Assembly (NCBI RefSeq): GCF_900458895.1
Contig: NZ_LR962863.1
Coordinates: 558,001-622,000, forward strand
DNA: 64,000 nucleotides
Direction: 5' to 3'
From: Staphylococcus schleiferi
GTDB lineage: Bacteria > Bacillota > Bacilli > Staphylococcales > Staphylococcaceae
The stretch's first letter is position 1; each line of letters begins with the position of its first letter. The notes under the pieces are model-generated. The model saw only the letters and a program-made list of their open reading frames with translations. It did no database searches and had not been told where the DNA came from. Shown piece by piece: positions 1 to 8,648 of this stretch. The position numbers were made by a program, and so were the translations under genes.

Positions 1-383
1 GTCATCGTATCTACAGGATTTGAAATCATAATAATATGTGGTGAGGTTGTTACCGCAGTAATGTTTGACATAATCTCTTGGATAATCGCAGCATTACCGA
101 ATGTTAACGTTGTGCGATCAGCCATATCTGCTGTAGAAGGGATGCTTGCAGAGATGATAATCATGTCAACATCTGCTAAATCTGTGTAGTTGCCTGCTTT
201 TATTTTCGTATGATGTGTCCCACTGTAAGATTGGAAATGGCGATGGTCCATTGCCTCTCCTTCCGCACGGTTCAGATTGGTATCAATTAAGATGATTTCT
301 TGAAATAGGCCTGTGTATTGAATGTCCGTTAGTACTTGGCTTCCTACACGACCGAGTCCAATTAAAGCGACTTTATGTGTCAT
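1..383 (-). CDS. L-lactate dehydrogenase-like protein, N-terminal part (runs off the window)
   Basis: The gene reads leftwards and its 3' part lies outside the window; 127 residues are visible. The N-terminus has a Rossmann nucleotide-binding motif GLGRVGS (about residues 9-15), an acidic residue ending the second strand (LIDTN), the family segment AEGEAMDHRH, and SNPVDT near the visible end. These are features of NAD-dependent L-lactate / L-2-hydroxyacid dehydrogenases of the LDH/MDH superfamily, which reduce pyruvate or a related 2-oxoacid in the cytoplasm. The substrate loop is not visible, so lactate, malate or 2-hydroxyisocaproate specificity cannot be settled. The ATG at 381-383 has a strong ribosome site (AAGGAGGT) seven to eight bases upstream. 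It is transcribed away from the M42 peptidase gene. Confidence 0.85.
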   Translation of the reverse strand, partial: MTHKVALIGLGRVGSQVLTDIQYTGLFQEIILIDTNLNRAEGEAMDHRHFQSYSGTHHTKIKAGNYTDLADVDMIIISASIPSTADMADRTTLTFGNAAIIQEIMSNITAVTTSPHIIMISNPVDTM

Positions 384-796
384 GATGTGACCTCCTTATC
401 GATCTATCATATTGATGATGAGCATGACGCTGAAGAAAGTGAGGATGTCATGGATGAGCAAAATATTAGTGTGTGCCATCCAAAATTTGACATCGTGTAT
501 ATGTGCGATTGCGCGCATGCTAAAAAGTTAGACATGGCTCTTATTGTTGAAAAGCGTTGGATTTCCATTGATGATTCATTAAGTGAGAATGAAGATGATA
601 TCAACTGAATCCGATTCGCAAAAGGCATGTCAACAATTTGTCTTTTATTTCAGAATTTTCTAGATACCTCTAGTATATACTTTCAAAATTCTTCTATGCA
701 ATGAAAAACAAAAGTTGCACAATGCTTAAATCATACTTTTGTCAGAAAAGTTTGTTAAAATTAAATAGAATTTAATCGGAAAGGGGTTTAACTTAG
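384..796. other. Divergent intergenic region, ldh-like gene / M42 peptidase
   Basis: This 413-base gap holds the two outward-facing upstream regions. The left edge carries the ribosome site of the ldh-like gene. The right edge carries AAGGGG about 11 bases before the ATG at 797. Short open frames on both strands have no ribosome site and no recognisable protein character. I see no Rex-type operator here. Confidence 0.6.
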
Positions 797-1870
797 ATGA
801 AAAATACAAAAGGCTTATTAAAAAAATTAACAGATCTTAATGGAATCGCTGGACATGAACATCAGGTTAAAAAAGCGATGGTTGAATTATTAGAACCCAA
901 TAGTGATGAAATGATCTATGATAATCTCGGTGGTGTCTTTGGCAAGAAAAAGAGCCAATCTGGTCAGCGTACGATTATGATAGCGGGACACCTTGATGAA
1001 ATTGGCTTTATGGTGACTAAAATCGAAGCGCAAGGCTTTATTCGATTTACACCAATAGGGGGATGGTGGAACCAAGTGATGTTATCCCAAAAAGTGACAA
1101 TCACAACGGATGAAGGTCGCGAAATACGCGGCATCATAGGTTCTAAACCGCCACACGTTTTAGGTGCAGAAGAACGTAATAAACCTGTCGATATGAAACA
1201 TATGTTCATCGATGTCGGTGCAAAAGATAAAGCAGAAGTTGAAGCAGCGGGAATTGAAGTAGGTAACATGATTACACCTTATTCAGAATTTGAAACGCTC
1301 TTGAATGAAGATTATGTAACCTCAAAAGCGTTTGATAACCGTTTTGGATGTGCTTTAGCAGTCGATGTATTAGATGAATTGAAAAATGAAGCACTCGATA
1401 TTAACTTAGTTGCAGGCGCTAATGTCCAAGAAGAAGTGGGGCTTCGCGGTGCTAAAGTAGCAGCACATAAAGTGAAACCTGATTTAGCCATTGCGGTTGA
1501 TGTCGGTGTTGCATATGATACACCAGGACTTGAAAGTGATGGCGATGTGAAAATAGGTCAAGGACCAATCGTCTTAACATTAGATGCTACAAATGTGGGT
1601 CATGTAGGGCTTATTCGCCATGTTAAAAAGGTCGCAAAAGCGCATAACATTGAATTACAATGGGATTCAATGCCGGGTGGCGGAACAGATGCTGGGAATA
1701 TGCATACCGCATTAGATGGTATTCCTTCTATTGCGCTATCAATTCCGTTACGTTATATGCACTCAAATGTATCTGTTATTGACCAAAAAGATTATCAAAA
1801 AGCAGTTCAACTGGTGACAGAAATCATTCGTGCACTCAATGATGATGTTGTTGATGAAATCATCTGGTAA
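797..1870 (+). CDS. M42 family metallo-aminopeptidase
   Basis: The 357-residue protein matches the M42 family (glutamyl aminopeptidase PepA / YsdC / FrvX type), cytoplasmic di-metal exopeptidases that form large tetrahedral complexes and trim peptides. Candidate metal ligands are in the expected order: H65 and D67 in AGHLDEIGF, D180 in KAFDNRFG, E212/E213 in QEEVGLRG, D235 in AVDVG and H322 in RYMHSN. The length is normal for the family and the C-terminal segment PGGGTDAGNMH is present. It appears monocistronic: a hairpin follows, and the next gene is on the other strand. Exact peptide specificity is not readable from sequence. Confidence 0.93.
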   Translation: MKNTKGLLKKLTDLNGIAGHEHQVKKAMVELLEPNSDEMIYDNLGGVFGKKKSQSGQRTIMIAGHLDEIGFMVTKIEAQGFIRFTPIGGWWNQVMLSQKVTITTDEGREIRGIIGSKPPHVLGAEERNKPVDMKHMFIDVGAKDKAEVEAAGIEVGNMITPYSEFETLLNEDYVTSKAFDNRFGCALAVDVLDELKNEALDINLVAGANVQEEVGLRGAKVAAHKVKPDLAIAVDVGVAYDTPGLESDGDVKIGQGPIVLTLDATNVGHVGLIRHVKKVAKAHNIELQWDSMPGGGTDAGNMHTALDGIPSIALSIPLRYMHSNVSVIDQKDYQKAVQLVTEIIRALNDDVVDEIIW

Positions 1871-1893
1871 TTAAATCGTGATACTAAAGTAAA

Positions 1894-1935
1894 AAGCAAT
1901 GAAGGAAATGGCTGAGAACATTTTCTTCATTGCTT
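1894..1935. terminator. Bidirectional terminator hairpin
   Basis: Complementary arms (AAGCAATGAAGGAAATG at 1894-1910, CATTTTCTTCATTGCTT at 1919-1935, with minor mismatches) enclose an eight-base loop. A-rich bases precede and T-rich bases follow, so it can serve both the M42 gene and the convergent gene ending at 1960. Confidence 0.75.
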
Positions 1936-1959
1936 ATTAATGATACGAAAAATATTAAA

Positions 1960-2316
1960 TTAATGGTGATGCATGTCCATGTTATGCATGTCATGAATTT
2001 TCATCATTAAGCCATGTGGAACATCATCATGTGATACGATTTGTTTTTTAACGAAATGATCTGGATCATCTTTTTTAGCTGTTAATTTAACAAAGTCGCC
2101 TTTTTTAGGTTGGAAATTATTATCCGTAGGGATTTTAACGTTTTCTTTAACCGTCTTATCAGATTCACTGATTACTTTTTCAGCTGTTGTGCTGTCTTTC
2201 ATATATCCGTAATATATTTCTTTTTGACCAGAAAGCATCATCGCAACAACGACACCTACCGTCACAATTAGCATCGCAATAATGATGATAATACCAAGAG
2301 ATTGTTTTTGCTTCAT
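1960..2316 (-). CDS. Small membrane-anchored protein with His/Met-rich tail (DUF4889-like)
   Basis: The 118-residue product has one N-terminal hydrophobic segment (about residues 8-30), a short extracytoplasmic domain rich in Lys, Asp and Thr, and an unusual C-terminal tail MKIHDMHNMDMHHH. I recall a staphylococcal family, DUF4889, of this size and layout, but cannot confirm it. The His/Met tail could bind copper or another soft metal; this is inference. I chose the ATG at 2314-2316 because AAAGGAGCG lies just upstream. A longer frame reaching 2388 lacks a ribosome site. Confidence 0.75.
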   Translation of the reverse strand: MKQKQSLGIIIIIAMLIVTVGVVVAMMLSGQKEIYYGYMKDSTTAEKVISESDKTVKENVKIPTDNNFQPKKGDFVKLTAKKDDPDHFVKKQIVSHDDVPHGLMMKIHDMHNMDMHHH

Positions 2317-2586
2317 TATTTCTCGCTCCTTTATATAAAATGTGAACTCTAAGTGTTGTATGAGGTGACTCAAAATAACAATCGTCAAATCTTTGTCACA
2401 CTCTTATATTCCATTGTAGCGAATTCGTTTTAAGACAGAAAGTAAAAGTTAGAGTAAAATATGTCGTTTTTGTGTCTTGCATTTATTTTGAAAAATTATA
2501 TAATTAGGCTGTAAAAGAAATATATTTGATTATACGTTCTAAAAGTGTACTATTCATTTTAACCTCAAAAAAGTAGAGGTGTTGTT

Positions 2587-2793
2587 ATGAGTTTTTATGA
2601 TTTTATGTTAGATTTTTTAGGCGATGATACACCTCTTGGGACGTTGGCCGCACATCTTGAAGAAGATCCATCTTACCCTAGAGAATTAATTCAGCCTGAA
2701 GAAATTTTATTTTACTTTAATCAACTCGATACTGTAGATAATGAATTGATTGAAACAGTGAAACGTGCGATTCAATTGTATGGGGCAAAATAA
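2587..2793 (+). CDS. YozE-like SAM-fold small protein
   Basis: A 68-residue acidic protein. The pattern SFYDFMLDFLGDDTPLGTLA, followed by a segment like DPSYPRELIQPEEILFYF, resembles the YozE/UPF0346 family, which has a sterile-alpha-motif-like helical fold. The function of the family is unknown. The start ATG follows a ribosome site GTAGAGGTG. It is monocistronic, with a terminator downstream. It is more divergent than the usual YozE and may be a paralogue. Confidence 0.7.
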   Translation: MSFYDFMLDFLGDDTPLGTLAAHLEEDPSYPRELIQPEEILFYFNQLDTVDNELIETVKRAIQLYGAK

Positions 2794-2850
2794 CTTGATA
2801 TACGATTTAATAATGAAAGCATGTAAAAGTCATGTTTACAGTCGAATATG

Positions 2851-2890
2851 ACACGGGAAAGCCTATTTAGGTTTTATCCGTGTTTTGTTT
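2851..2890 (+). terminator. Rho-independent terminator after yozE-like gene
   Basis: ACACGGGAAAGCC pairs imperfectly with GGTTTTATCCGTGT, followed by a T-rich run (TTTGTTTT). Confidence 0.6.
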
Positions 2891-2951
2891 TACAATTAAA
2901 AGGCAATCTTAATTTGAAGATGACATTGCATTTCATGTAAGGAGGAATCAT

Positions 2952-4145
2952 ATGTCAGAACAATTACTGAATCATAAAATTCAAAATCAATGGCTACGCG
3001 TAATTGGCATCGTGTTGATTGCCTCGACGTTACGTGCGCCACTTACGTCTGTTGGACCTGTCATTGACCCAATAAAGCAAGATTTACATATTAATAACGG
3101 AATTGCAGGACTGATTACGACAATCCCGCTTATCATTTTCGGTATGGTGTCACCATTTGTAGCACGTATCCTTTCTCGTATTTCAATGTCACAACTTTTA
3201 TTTATGACGCTGATTTTGACTGTCATCTCATTAGTCGTGAGAGTTTCTGGTGGTGTGAGTGCCTTTTTCATTGGCACACTGTTTTTAGGTATAGCGATTG
3301 CTTTAGCGAATGTGACTTTACCCGCATACGCAAAAGCATCTTTTCCATTACAAATTGGCCTCATTACGGGCATTTATAGTGCAACAATGAACTTTACTGC
3401 AGGATTGGGAGGCGGATTGAGTTTTCCGCTTGCTTCTTTATCGCCCTTGTCTTATCGCCTTTCACTCTCGTTTTGGATTATTTTCGCAATACTGGCACTC
3501 ATCGTGTGGCTTCCGCAACTCAAACAAAATCCCCATGTTTCAACACAAACAGGTCATGGATTAAAAAAGCCAATTTATCGCTCTAAAATGGCTTGGGCAG
3601 TCGCTTTGACGATGGCCTTTCAATCGATGATGTTTTATAGTATTGTCGCATGGTATCCTTCTATTTTAGTAAGTAAAAGGATTGCACCCGAGACGGCGGG
3701 CTACTTTCTGATGCTGAATCAATTCGCACAACTACCGATGACCTTTGTGTTTCCAATTATCGCTGCTAAAATGCAGACACAGAGAAGTCTCGTTATCATT
3801 ATTACATGCCTCATGGGATTGGGATTTAGTTTATTACTTAGTCAGCAAGTGGTGGTCTTGCTCATTGCGATGATATTGACAGGAATGGGCATTGGCGCAT
3901 GTTTCAGTTTATGTATGACACTCTTTTCAATTCGTTCGCGCACGACTGCTGGAAGTACGATGTTGTCAGGATTTGGGCAATCTATAGGGTATTGGGTTGC
4001 AGCTTTAGGACCCTTTATTTTAGGTGTAGCGCATGATCACTTTCATGGTTGGACCATCGCGATTATATTATTTTTTGTGATGGTCGTCGGTGTCTTCGCT
4101 GCCGGGATGTATGCCACACAAAATGCATATATTGAAGATCGATAA
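2952..4145 (+). CDS. CynX/NimT-type MFS transporter
   Basis: A 397-residue polytopic protein with about 12 hydrophobic segments. The first helix contains the signature STLRAPLTSVGP, typical of the cyanate/2-nitroimidazole (CynX/NimT) branch of the major facilitator superfamily. It should export a small organic or anionic compound across the cytoplasmic membrane using the proton gradient; the substrate cannot be inferred. A ribosome site (AAGGAGG) sits eight bases before the ATG. It converges on the rsp-like regulator, which need not regulate it. Confidence 0.85.
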   Translation: MSEQLLNHKIQNQWLRVIGIVLIASTLRAPLTSVGPVIDPIKQDLHINNGIAGLITTIPLIIFGMVSPFVARILSRISMSQLLFMTLILTVISLVVRVSGGVSAFFIGTLFLGIAIALANVTLPAYAKASFPLQIGLITGIYSATMNFTAGLGGGLSFPLASLSPLSYRLSLSFWIIFAILALIVWLPQLKQNPHVSTQTGHGLKKPIYRSKMAWAVALTMAFQSMMFYSIVAWYPSILVSKRIAPETAGYFLMLNQFAQLPMTFVFPIIAAKMQTQRSLVIIITCLMGLGFSLLLSQQVVVLLIAMILTGMGIGACFSLCMTLFSIRSRTTAGSTMLSGFGQSIGYWVAALGPFILGVAHDHFHGWTIAIILFFVMVVGVFAAGMYATQNAYIEDR

Positions 4146-4148
4146 AGC

Positions 4149-4211
4149 AAAAAGGAACGTCGCTAAGAAATCTATCATTGAATGAAGATTTTGTGCGTGC
4201 GTTCCTTTTTT
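4149..4211 (+). terminator. Terminator hairpin after MFS gene
   Basis: AAAAAGGAACG (4149-4159) and GCGTTCCTTTTTT (4199-4211) are complementary across a long loop. A T-run ends the right arm. It can act in both directions between the convergent genes. Confidence 0.65.
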
Positions 4212-4227
4212 ATATCGTATGTGAATT

Positions 4228-6321
4228 TCACAACACGTCTGAGTGACGTGTTGCTTTATTTTTAATAATTTTAATGAGTTTCATGACTCCCTGTGGTAAT
4301 GTCGTTTCGTATGATGTATGTTCAAAGTGATGTAATTGAATATGAAATAAGAGATGATTTGTCATATGAATAGAAGAGACAAAGTGTCTTGGGACGTAAT
4401 AATCTTGCGTTTGCACATGCATGATATGGTCTAGGTTGCTGTATGTGGGGTGGTAAGTATATTCAACCACAAAATGACGATGCAATTGGTTGGTACCATA
4501 TAAATCAAAAGAAACATTTTTGGGCGCTTGATCTGCATGAAATAACAAAATTTCATATGCATACGCGGTTTCATGAATGAGATAGGTAGATGTTCGAACA
4601 CTAAACGTATGGCTAAAAGGTTGCAATAAATTAAATACATGTTGAATGGCATTATGATGACCGAAACGATTATAAAAGCCGTTATTTTGGCTGTCCTTGG
4701 AAATCAGTGGTAAGCATAGCGCATCTACATTCAGCCAAAGCTTAAGAAGTTGCTCTTCACGTGGCATCGCATGTTGTTTCGCTGTGAAAAGTTGTGGCAC
4801 TGATTTGATAATCATCGGTGTTTGCGCAAGTTGATATTCTTGTCGCAACGTTTGTATCACTTGCGCAAATTTTGACTCAAATTGCGTATGTAAATCAAGG
4901 TGATACATATAAATTTGGTTGAGTTGTAAAGCATCCAACATATAATAATCAAAAACGATGCGTTGTTGAAGTAATAACTTTAATTGCGCTTTTTTACTTG
5001 GTGTTAAAGGTAGCGCAATATCAAGTGTGAACTGACTATCCGAATGTAAAGCTTTCACTTTTTCAATGATAGATTGAATTTCATGAACAGATAGAGATTC
5101 ATGGTCTAATATGATATTGAGCTTGAATTTATGCTGATTAAAATCATTAGGCTGCTGTTCTATGATACGTATTAACGGATAATAGAATTGATTTTTAAAG
5201 ATTTCATACGCTTGTAATGAATGGATTCGATATGCCACTTTATAACCGTATTCACATAGCAATTGACTGAGTAATTCAATATGATGTGTATGTCCAAAAT
5301 GAAATGTTTCAAGATCTGATGGATTAAAAAACAACTGAATGGCATGTGCATGATGATGTGCCTCTAATTGATTTTGACTACCAAATATTTGACTGATGTC
5401 GTCTAAGTTAACGATTTCAAGTAATACTTCTTTCTTTTCAATCCATTGAGGTGGAGTGAGTTGATCTAAAAATATGTCCACCTTATGTGGTGAAGGAATT
5501 GTACTGGATTTTCTCAAATGGGTATCAAAATATTGTGTATCGAAAGGGACGACCGTGACTTGATGACTTCTTTTTTGGCTTTGTTTGCGAAATTCTATCG
5601 GACTGATACCTACAAAACGCTTAAACTGCTTAGAATAATGGTTGTAGTTTGTAAAACTGTATTGTGTCGCAATTTGATTAATCGAATCATGCGATGTGGC
5701 TAGGTTGTACATAGACAATGCGATTTTCATTGAAGCGTAGTATTTTTTAAAATTATAGTCTAAGTATTTGCCAAAAAGGATAGACACATAGGATTGGGAA
5801 ACAAAGAAATGTTCACTTAATTCTTGTAACGATAGGCGATATTTGGCGTGTTGATGTACATAATCAATCATATTATTAAATAAAATACTATTCACGTGTA
5901 TATGCGGGATATAAATTCGACCCAATTCAATGAATGTTTCATTGTAGAGTAATTTAATCAAAGTTTGAATGTTTTCATAGTACATATCACTGTTTTCTTC
6001 AACGATGAGATGTTTTATGATTTCTTTAATTTTATTATGAGAAGAGAGTTTATTAGGATTAAAATAACCTAGGAAATAATCAGCATTAAATTCAGAAAAA
6101 TACTGTAGAGGCACTGTCAATTTGACGATGGCTTGCGCTTGGGTCACTTTGACTAAGTCATTGTGATTCACGATGGCAATTTGATGATGAAAGTGAGTCA
6201 CTTTACCGTTGAGCTCGAGTGTCAGAACGCCTTCAAACGAAACAAATAATTCTACATGATTAAAAACACGATAAGCAGAAGACGTATATTGTTTCATTAG
6301 TTCAATATTAATGCCTTGCAT
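4228..6321 (-). CDS. rsp: Large AraC-family regulator, Rsp-like
   Basis: The 697-residue protein has an N-terminal cupin-like region (about 1-75). An AraC/XylS DNA-binding domain follows at about 160-250, with two helix-turn-helices (LSLQELSEHFFVSQSYVS and INQIATQYSFTNYNHYSKQFKR) and GISPIEFRK. After that comes a 440-residue C-terminal region of unknown fold. This internal HTH with a long C-terminal extension matches the staphylococcal regulators Rsp (about 700 residues) and Rbf. The N-terminal phrase FVSFEGVLTLELNG and the adjacent corA favour Rsp. In S. aureus, Rsp represses surface proteins and controls toxin expression. The start at 6319-6321 has AGAGGTC upstream. The symbol is a homology judgement, not certain. 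Confidence 0.65.
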   Translation of the reverse strand: MQGINIELMKQYTSSAYRVFNHVELFVSFEGVLTLELNGKVTHFHHQIAIVNHNDLVKVTQAQAIVKLTVPLQYFSEFNADYFLGYFNPNKLSSHNKIKEIIKHLIVEENSDMYYENIQTLIKLLYNETFIELGRIYIPHIHVNSILFNNMIDYVHQHAKYRLSLQELSEHFFVSQSYVSILFGKYLDYNFKKYYASMKIALSMYNLATSHDSINQIATQYSFTNYNHYSKQFKRFVGISPIEFRKQSQKRSHQVTVVPFDTQYFDTHLRKSSTIPSPHKVDIFLDQLTPPQWIEKKEVLLEIVNLDDISQIFGSQNQLEAHHHAHAIQLFFNPSDLETFHFGHTHHIELLSQLLCEYGYKVAYRIHSLQAYEIFKNQFYYPLIRIIEQQPNDFNQHKFKLNIILDHESLSVHEIQSIIEKVKALHSDSQFTLDIALPLTPSKKAQLKLLLQQRIVFDYYMLDALQLNQIYMYHLDLHTQFESKFAQVIQTLRQEYQLAQTPMIIKSVPQLFTAKQHAMPREEQLLKLWLNVDALCLPLISKDSQNNGFYNRFGHHNAIQHVFNLLQPFSHTFSVRTSTYLIHETAYAYEILLFHADQAPKNVSFDLYGTNQLHRHFVVEYTYHPTYSNLDHIMHVQTQDYYVPRHFVSSIHMTNHLLFHIQLHHFEHTSYETTLPQGVMKLIKIIKNKATRHSDVL

Positions 6322-6336
6322 AGTTGACCTCTTTCA

Positions 6337-6359
6337 AGTTTCTCAAGTCCGGAGAAACT
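6337..6359. promoter_or_regulatory. Perfect inverted repeat just upstream of rsp-like gene
   Basis: AGTTTCTC (6337-6344) and GAGAAACT (6352-6359) form an eight-base perfect palindrome with a seven-base spacer, 15-38 bases upstream of the start codon. It could be an operator or an RNA hairpin in the 5' leader. Confidence 0.5.
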
Positions 6360-6673
6360 AGTTGATAAATATACATCATTATAAAAATATCGATTCCTTT
6401 TCTACAATAATATTGTGTACATTGTATAAGGAATGACGCATATTAGAAAATAACGGCATAATTAATGTGTCATAAGTGTTAAAGAAATGGAATAAAGTTA
6501 AATTAAATGCTTAAATAAGTAAAAAATACGGCATATATTTATAGGGAGTTATATGAGTAGTGTGTATAAAGCTTAAACAAGGTGTTAAAAAAGTCTGACG
6601 TTGTTTATAGAGGGTTAAAAAATCAGTTAAAGTATGATGGTGCGAAGAAAAGTGAATTAAAGAATAAAATGAT

Positions 6674-6732
6674 AATCAATGATGGGCATGTGAAGATGTA
6701 GCAAAAGCATTTTCTCATGCCCATCATTGATA
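6674..6732 (-). terminator. Hairpin after corA
   Basis: AATCAATGATGGGCATG (6674-6690) pairs with CATGCCCATCATTGATA (6716-6732), giving a long stem with an apical loop. On the minus strand it is followed by a T-rich stretch, consistent with termination of marR-corA transcripts. Confidence 0.65.
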
Positions 6733-6778
6733 TAGAGGATAGGCAAGTCCTGTATGGATAAACGATTACGGAATCACG

Positions 6779-7717
6779 TCAAAGTTTGTCGTTGCGCCAT
6801 AAAAATGTAAACATGACTACGACGAGAATAATTGAAATTACAATAATAATAATCCATGAAAGCGCGCTTTCGGTATTAATAGGTAAAGGTACATTCATAC
6901 CGAAAAAACTAAATACAAGCGTAGGTAAAGTGAGCAGCACGGTAAAAATAGTCAATGTTTTCATAGTGGTATTCAGTTGGTTTGATAACAAAGACGCATA
7001 TGAATTCGACATACTTTCAACAATACGTAAATATAATTCAGTCGTTTCAACCGCTTGTTGGTGCTCATTTTGTAAGTCTTCTAATAATTCTTCGTCATCG
7101 TCAAAGCGTTTAATGGCAGGCAAACGAAATAGAGTTCGAATCGTAGAAGAGTTAGTTTTAAGTGATCCTAAAAAGTAAACTAAACTTTTCTCAATGTCGC
7201 TTAATAAATAAAGACGTTGATTTGTGACACGTTGTTGCAAGTTATATTCAACTTGACGGAGCTCTTTATTTAATAAGCGTAAGCCTCTATTGTATTGCGC
7301 AGTCATATCGTACATTAATTTTAAAGCAAATTGACTTTTGTATTTTAAGTTAATAGGTTTTTTGACGATGTGGTCAAAATAATGAAAAGGTTTCGCACAA
7401 ACCGTAACAATAATGTTTTTACCGATGATGATCCCTAACGGTAACGTCATGAAACTTTTTAATTGATGCTTTCCAGTTTCAGTAATAGGTAAGTCGCTGA
7501 TTATTAAAGAGTAGCCGCTATCATCATCATATTCAATACGTGAACTTTCTTCACTATCTAATGCATCTTCCAAAAAGTCTTGTGGAAAACCATATGTTTC
7601 AATGAGTTGTTGTAATTCGTCTTGTGTCGGTTTGACAACGTTTAGCCATTGCGCTTGTTGCCATTCTTCTGTTTCTAGGACATGCAAATTTGCATCATTG
7701 TAGTACGCTTTAATCAT
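6779..7717 (-). CDS. corA: CorA-family magnesium/divalent cation transporter
   Basis: A 312-residue protein with a large cytoplasmic N-terminal funnel domain, including a long helical stretch around residues 140-240. Two C-terminal transmembrane helices are separated by the signature GMN (in FFGMNVPLP). This is the CorA pentameric channel for Mg2+ (some members carry Co2+, Ni2+ or Zn2+). AAGGTG precedes the ATG by eight bases. It follows a MarR-type gene by only 23 bases on the same strand, so the two are probably cotranscribed. Confidence 0.92.
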   Translation of the reverse strand: MIKAYYNDANLHVLETEEWQQAQWLNVVKPTQDELQQLIETYGFPQDFLEDALDSEESSRIEYDDDSGYSLIISDLPITETGKHQLKSFMTLPLGIIIGKNIIVTVCAKPFHYFDHIVKKPINLKYKSQFALKLMYDMTAQYNRGLRLLNKELRQVEYNLQQRVTNQRLYLLSDIEKSLVYFLGSLKTNSSTIRTLFRLPAIKRFDDDEELLEDLQNEHQQAVETTELYLRIVESMSNSYASLLSNQLNTTMKTLTIFTVLLTLPTLVFSFFGMNVPLPINTESALSWIIIIVISIILVVVMFTFLWRNDKL

Positions 7718-7740
7718 AGCGAATCACCTTCTTCATTCTC

Positions 7741-8178
7741 TTATTTCAAATGCTGTATATCTTTGTAGCCTTGTCTATAAGACGCAAAACCCTCCATAAT
7801 CGCATACCAATCATCACCTTGCTCGGCTTTGATTCGATTAAATAGGTCATTTTGTGCTTGGTTGAGTTCTTCTATGAGCGCTTTCCCTTCTTCAGTTGGA
7901 AACAAACATTTTAAACGGCGATCAGTCAAATCAGGGCGCTCAAAGATGAGACCTTTTTCTTTCAATAATTTCAAAGTGGCATGTGAGCCTTGTTTAGAAA
8001 TTTCAAGATTTTCTAATAATTTTTTCGTTGTAATACCTGGAAGCTTATTGATAAAAAATAGGAATCGATGATGCTGTCGACTCATACCATATTCAGTAAT
8101 GATATCATCAGCCGTTTTTGTAAATGTTTGATAAGCATAATAAAACAGAAGTAAAGCGTAATCATTATTTTGTGTCAT
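7741..8178 (-). CDS. MarR-family transcriptional regulator
   Basis: A 145-residue protein with the winged helix typical of MarR: the recognition region around ITTKKLLENLEISKQGSHATLKLLKEKGLI and the wing with DRRLKCLFPTEEGKALIEEL. MarR dimers usually repress a nearby gene and release DNA on ligand binding. It is the first gene of a two-gene unit with corA, suggesting a link to metal or membrane stress, which is inference. The sequence is not that of SarZ or MgrA as I know them. Confidence 0.85.
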   Translation of the reverse strand: MTQNNDYALLLFYYAYQTFTKTADDIITEYGMSRQHHRFLFFINKLPGITTKKLLENLEISKQGSHATLKLLKEKGLIFERPDLTDRRLKCLFPTEEGKALIEELNQAQNDLFNRIKAEQGDDWYAIMEGFASYRQGYKDIQHLK

Positions 8179-8648
8179 TTTCGGACTTCCTTTTCTAAAA
8201 ACTCTTCTATATTATAGTAAAGATTTGTCCATCTGTCATGGTCATAGCGAATGAGTCAAGGAGATAATTTTTAAATCATAAGAGGATTGGCTTAACTTTT
8301 AATGGAAATAAATGAGATGAAAAAACTGTAATTGTCGTATTCATGTTCGGATTGAAATCTTATAAAGGATATAGTAAGATTTGAGGACTGTTGTTTGTGT
8401 GCGGAGGTGGAAAGCAACGATAAAGAGACGACGAAAATAGTAAAGAATATGTAGTCAATATTAAGGAGATAATGTAACATAAATAAAGAAAAAAGTGGGT
8501 TATGTCTTAATAAAAGTCGCATAAATAGAAATGTTAAGTCAGAATTAATAAAATCTTAACATTAAATTTACAATTATAAGAGATAATCGAGATGAATCAT
8601 TCGACAATGATGTGTATATGAACAGAAATTTAATACTGAGGTGAAAGA
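8179..8648. other. Divergent intergenic region marR / nptA-like gene
   Basis: This 470-base AT-rich gap holds the promoter regions of two divergent genes. A minus-strand open frame at 8292-8522 would encode a hydrophobic peptide but has no ribosome site and no family resemblance, so I do not call it. The PhoP-type repeat at 8556-8572 is the only recognisable signal. Confidence 0.5.
8556..8572 (+). promoter_or_regulatory. Candidate PhoP box upstream of nptA-like gene
   Basis: TTAACA (8556-8561) and TTTACA (8567-8572) are direct repeats spaced 11 bases start to start. This is the TT(A/T/C)ACA-N5-TT(A/T/C)ACA pattern of PhoP binding in Bacillus and relatives. It lies about 80 bases before the Na/phosphate transporter start, so function and site agree. 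It is short enough to occur by chance in AT-rich DNA. Confidence 0.5.

Larger units (their letters stand above)
6322..6778. other. Intergenic region between rsp-like gene and corA; possible ncRNA locus
   Basis: This 457-base AT-rich gap separates the rsp-like start from the end of corA, which lies on the same strand. No credible protein is present. It holds the palindrome at 6337-6359 and the strong hairpin at 6674-6732. In S. aureus the regulatory RNA SSR42 lies upstream of and antiparallel to rsp; a shorter counterpart here is possible but is only inferred from position. Confidence 0.45.

Noticed and set aside
375..628. Overlapping short open frames on both strands between the ldh-like and M42 genes
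   Set aside because: No ribosome sites, no family character, and they oppose each other over the same bases in a promoter region.
8292..8522. Minus-strand frame for a 76-residue hydrophobic peptide
   Set aside because: No ribosome site and composition typical of AT-rich non-coding DNA; nothing around it supports expression.
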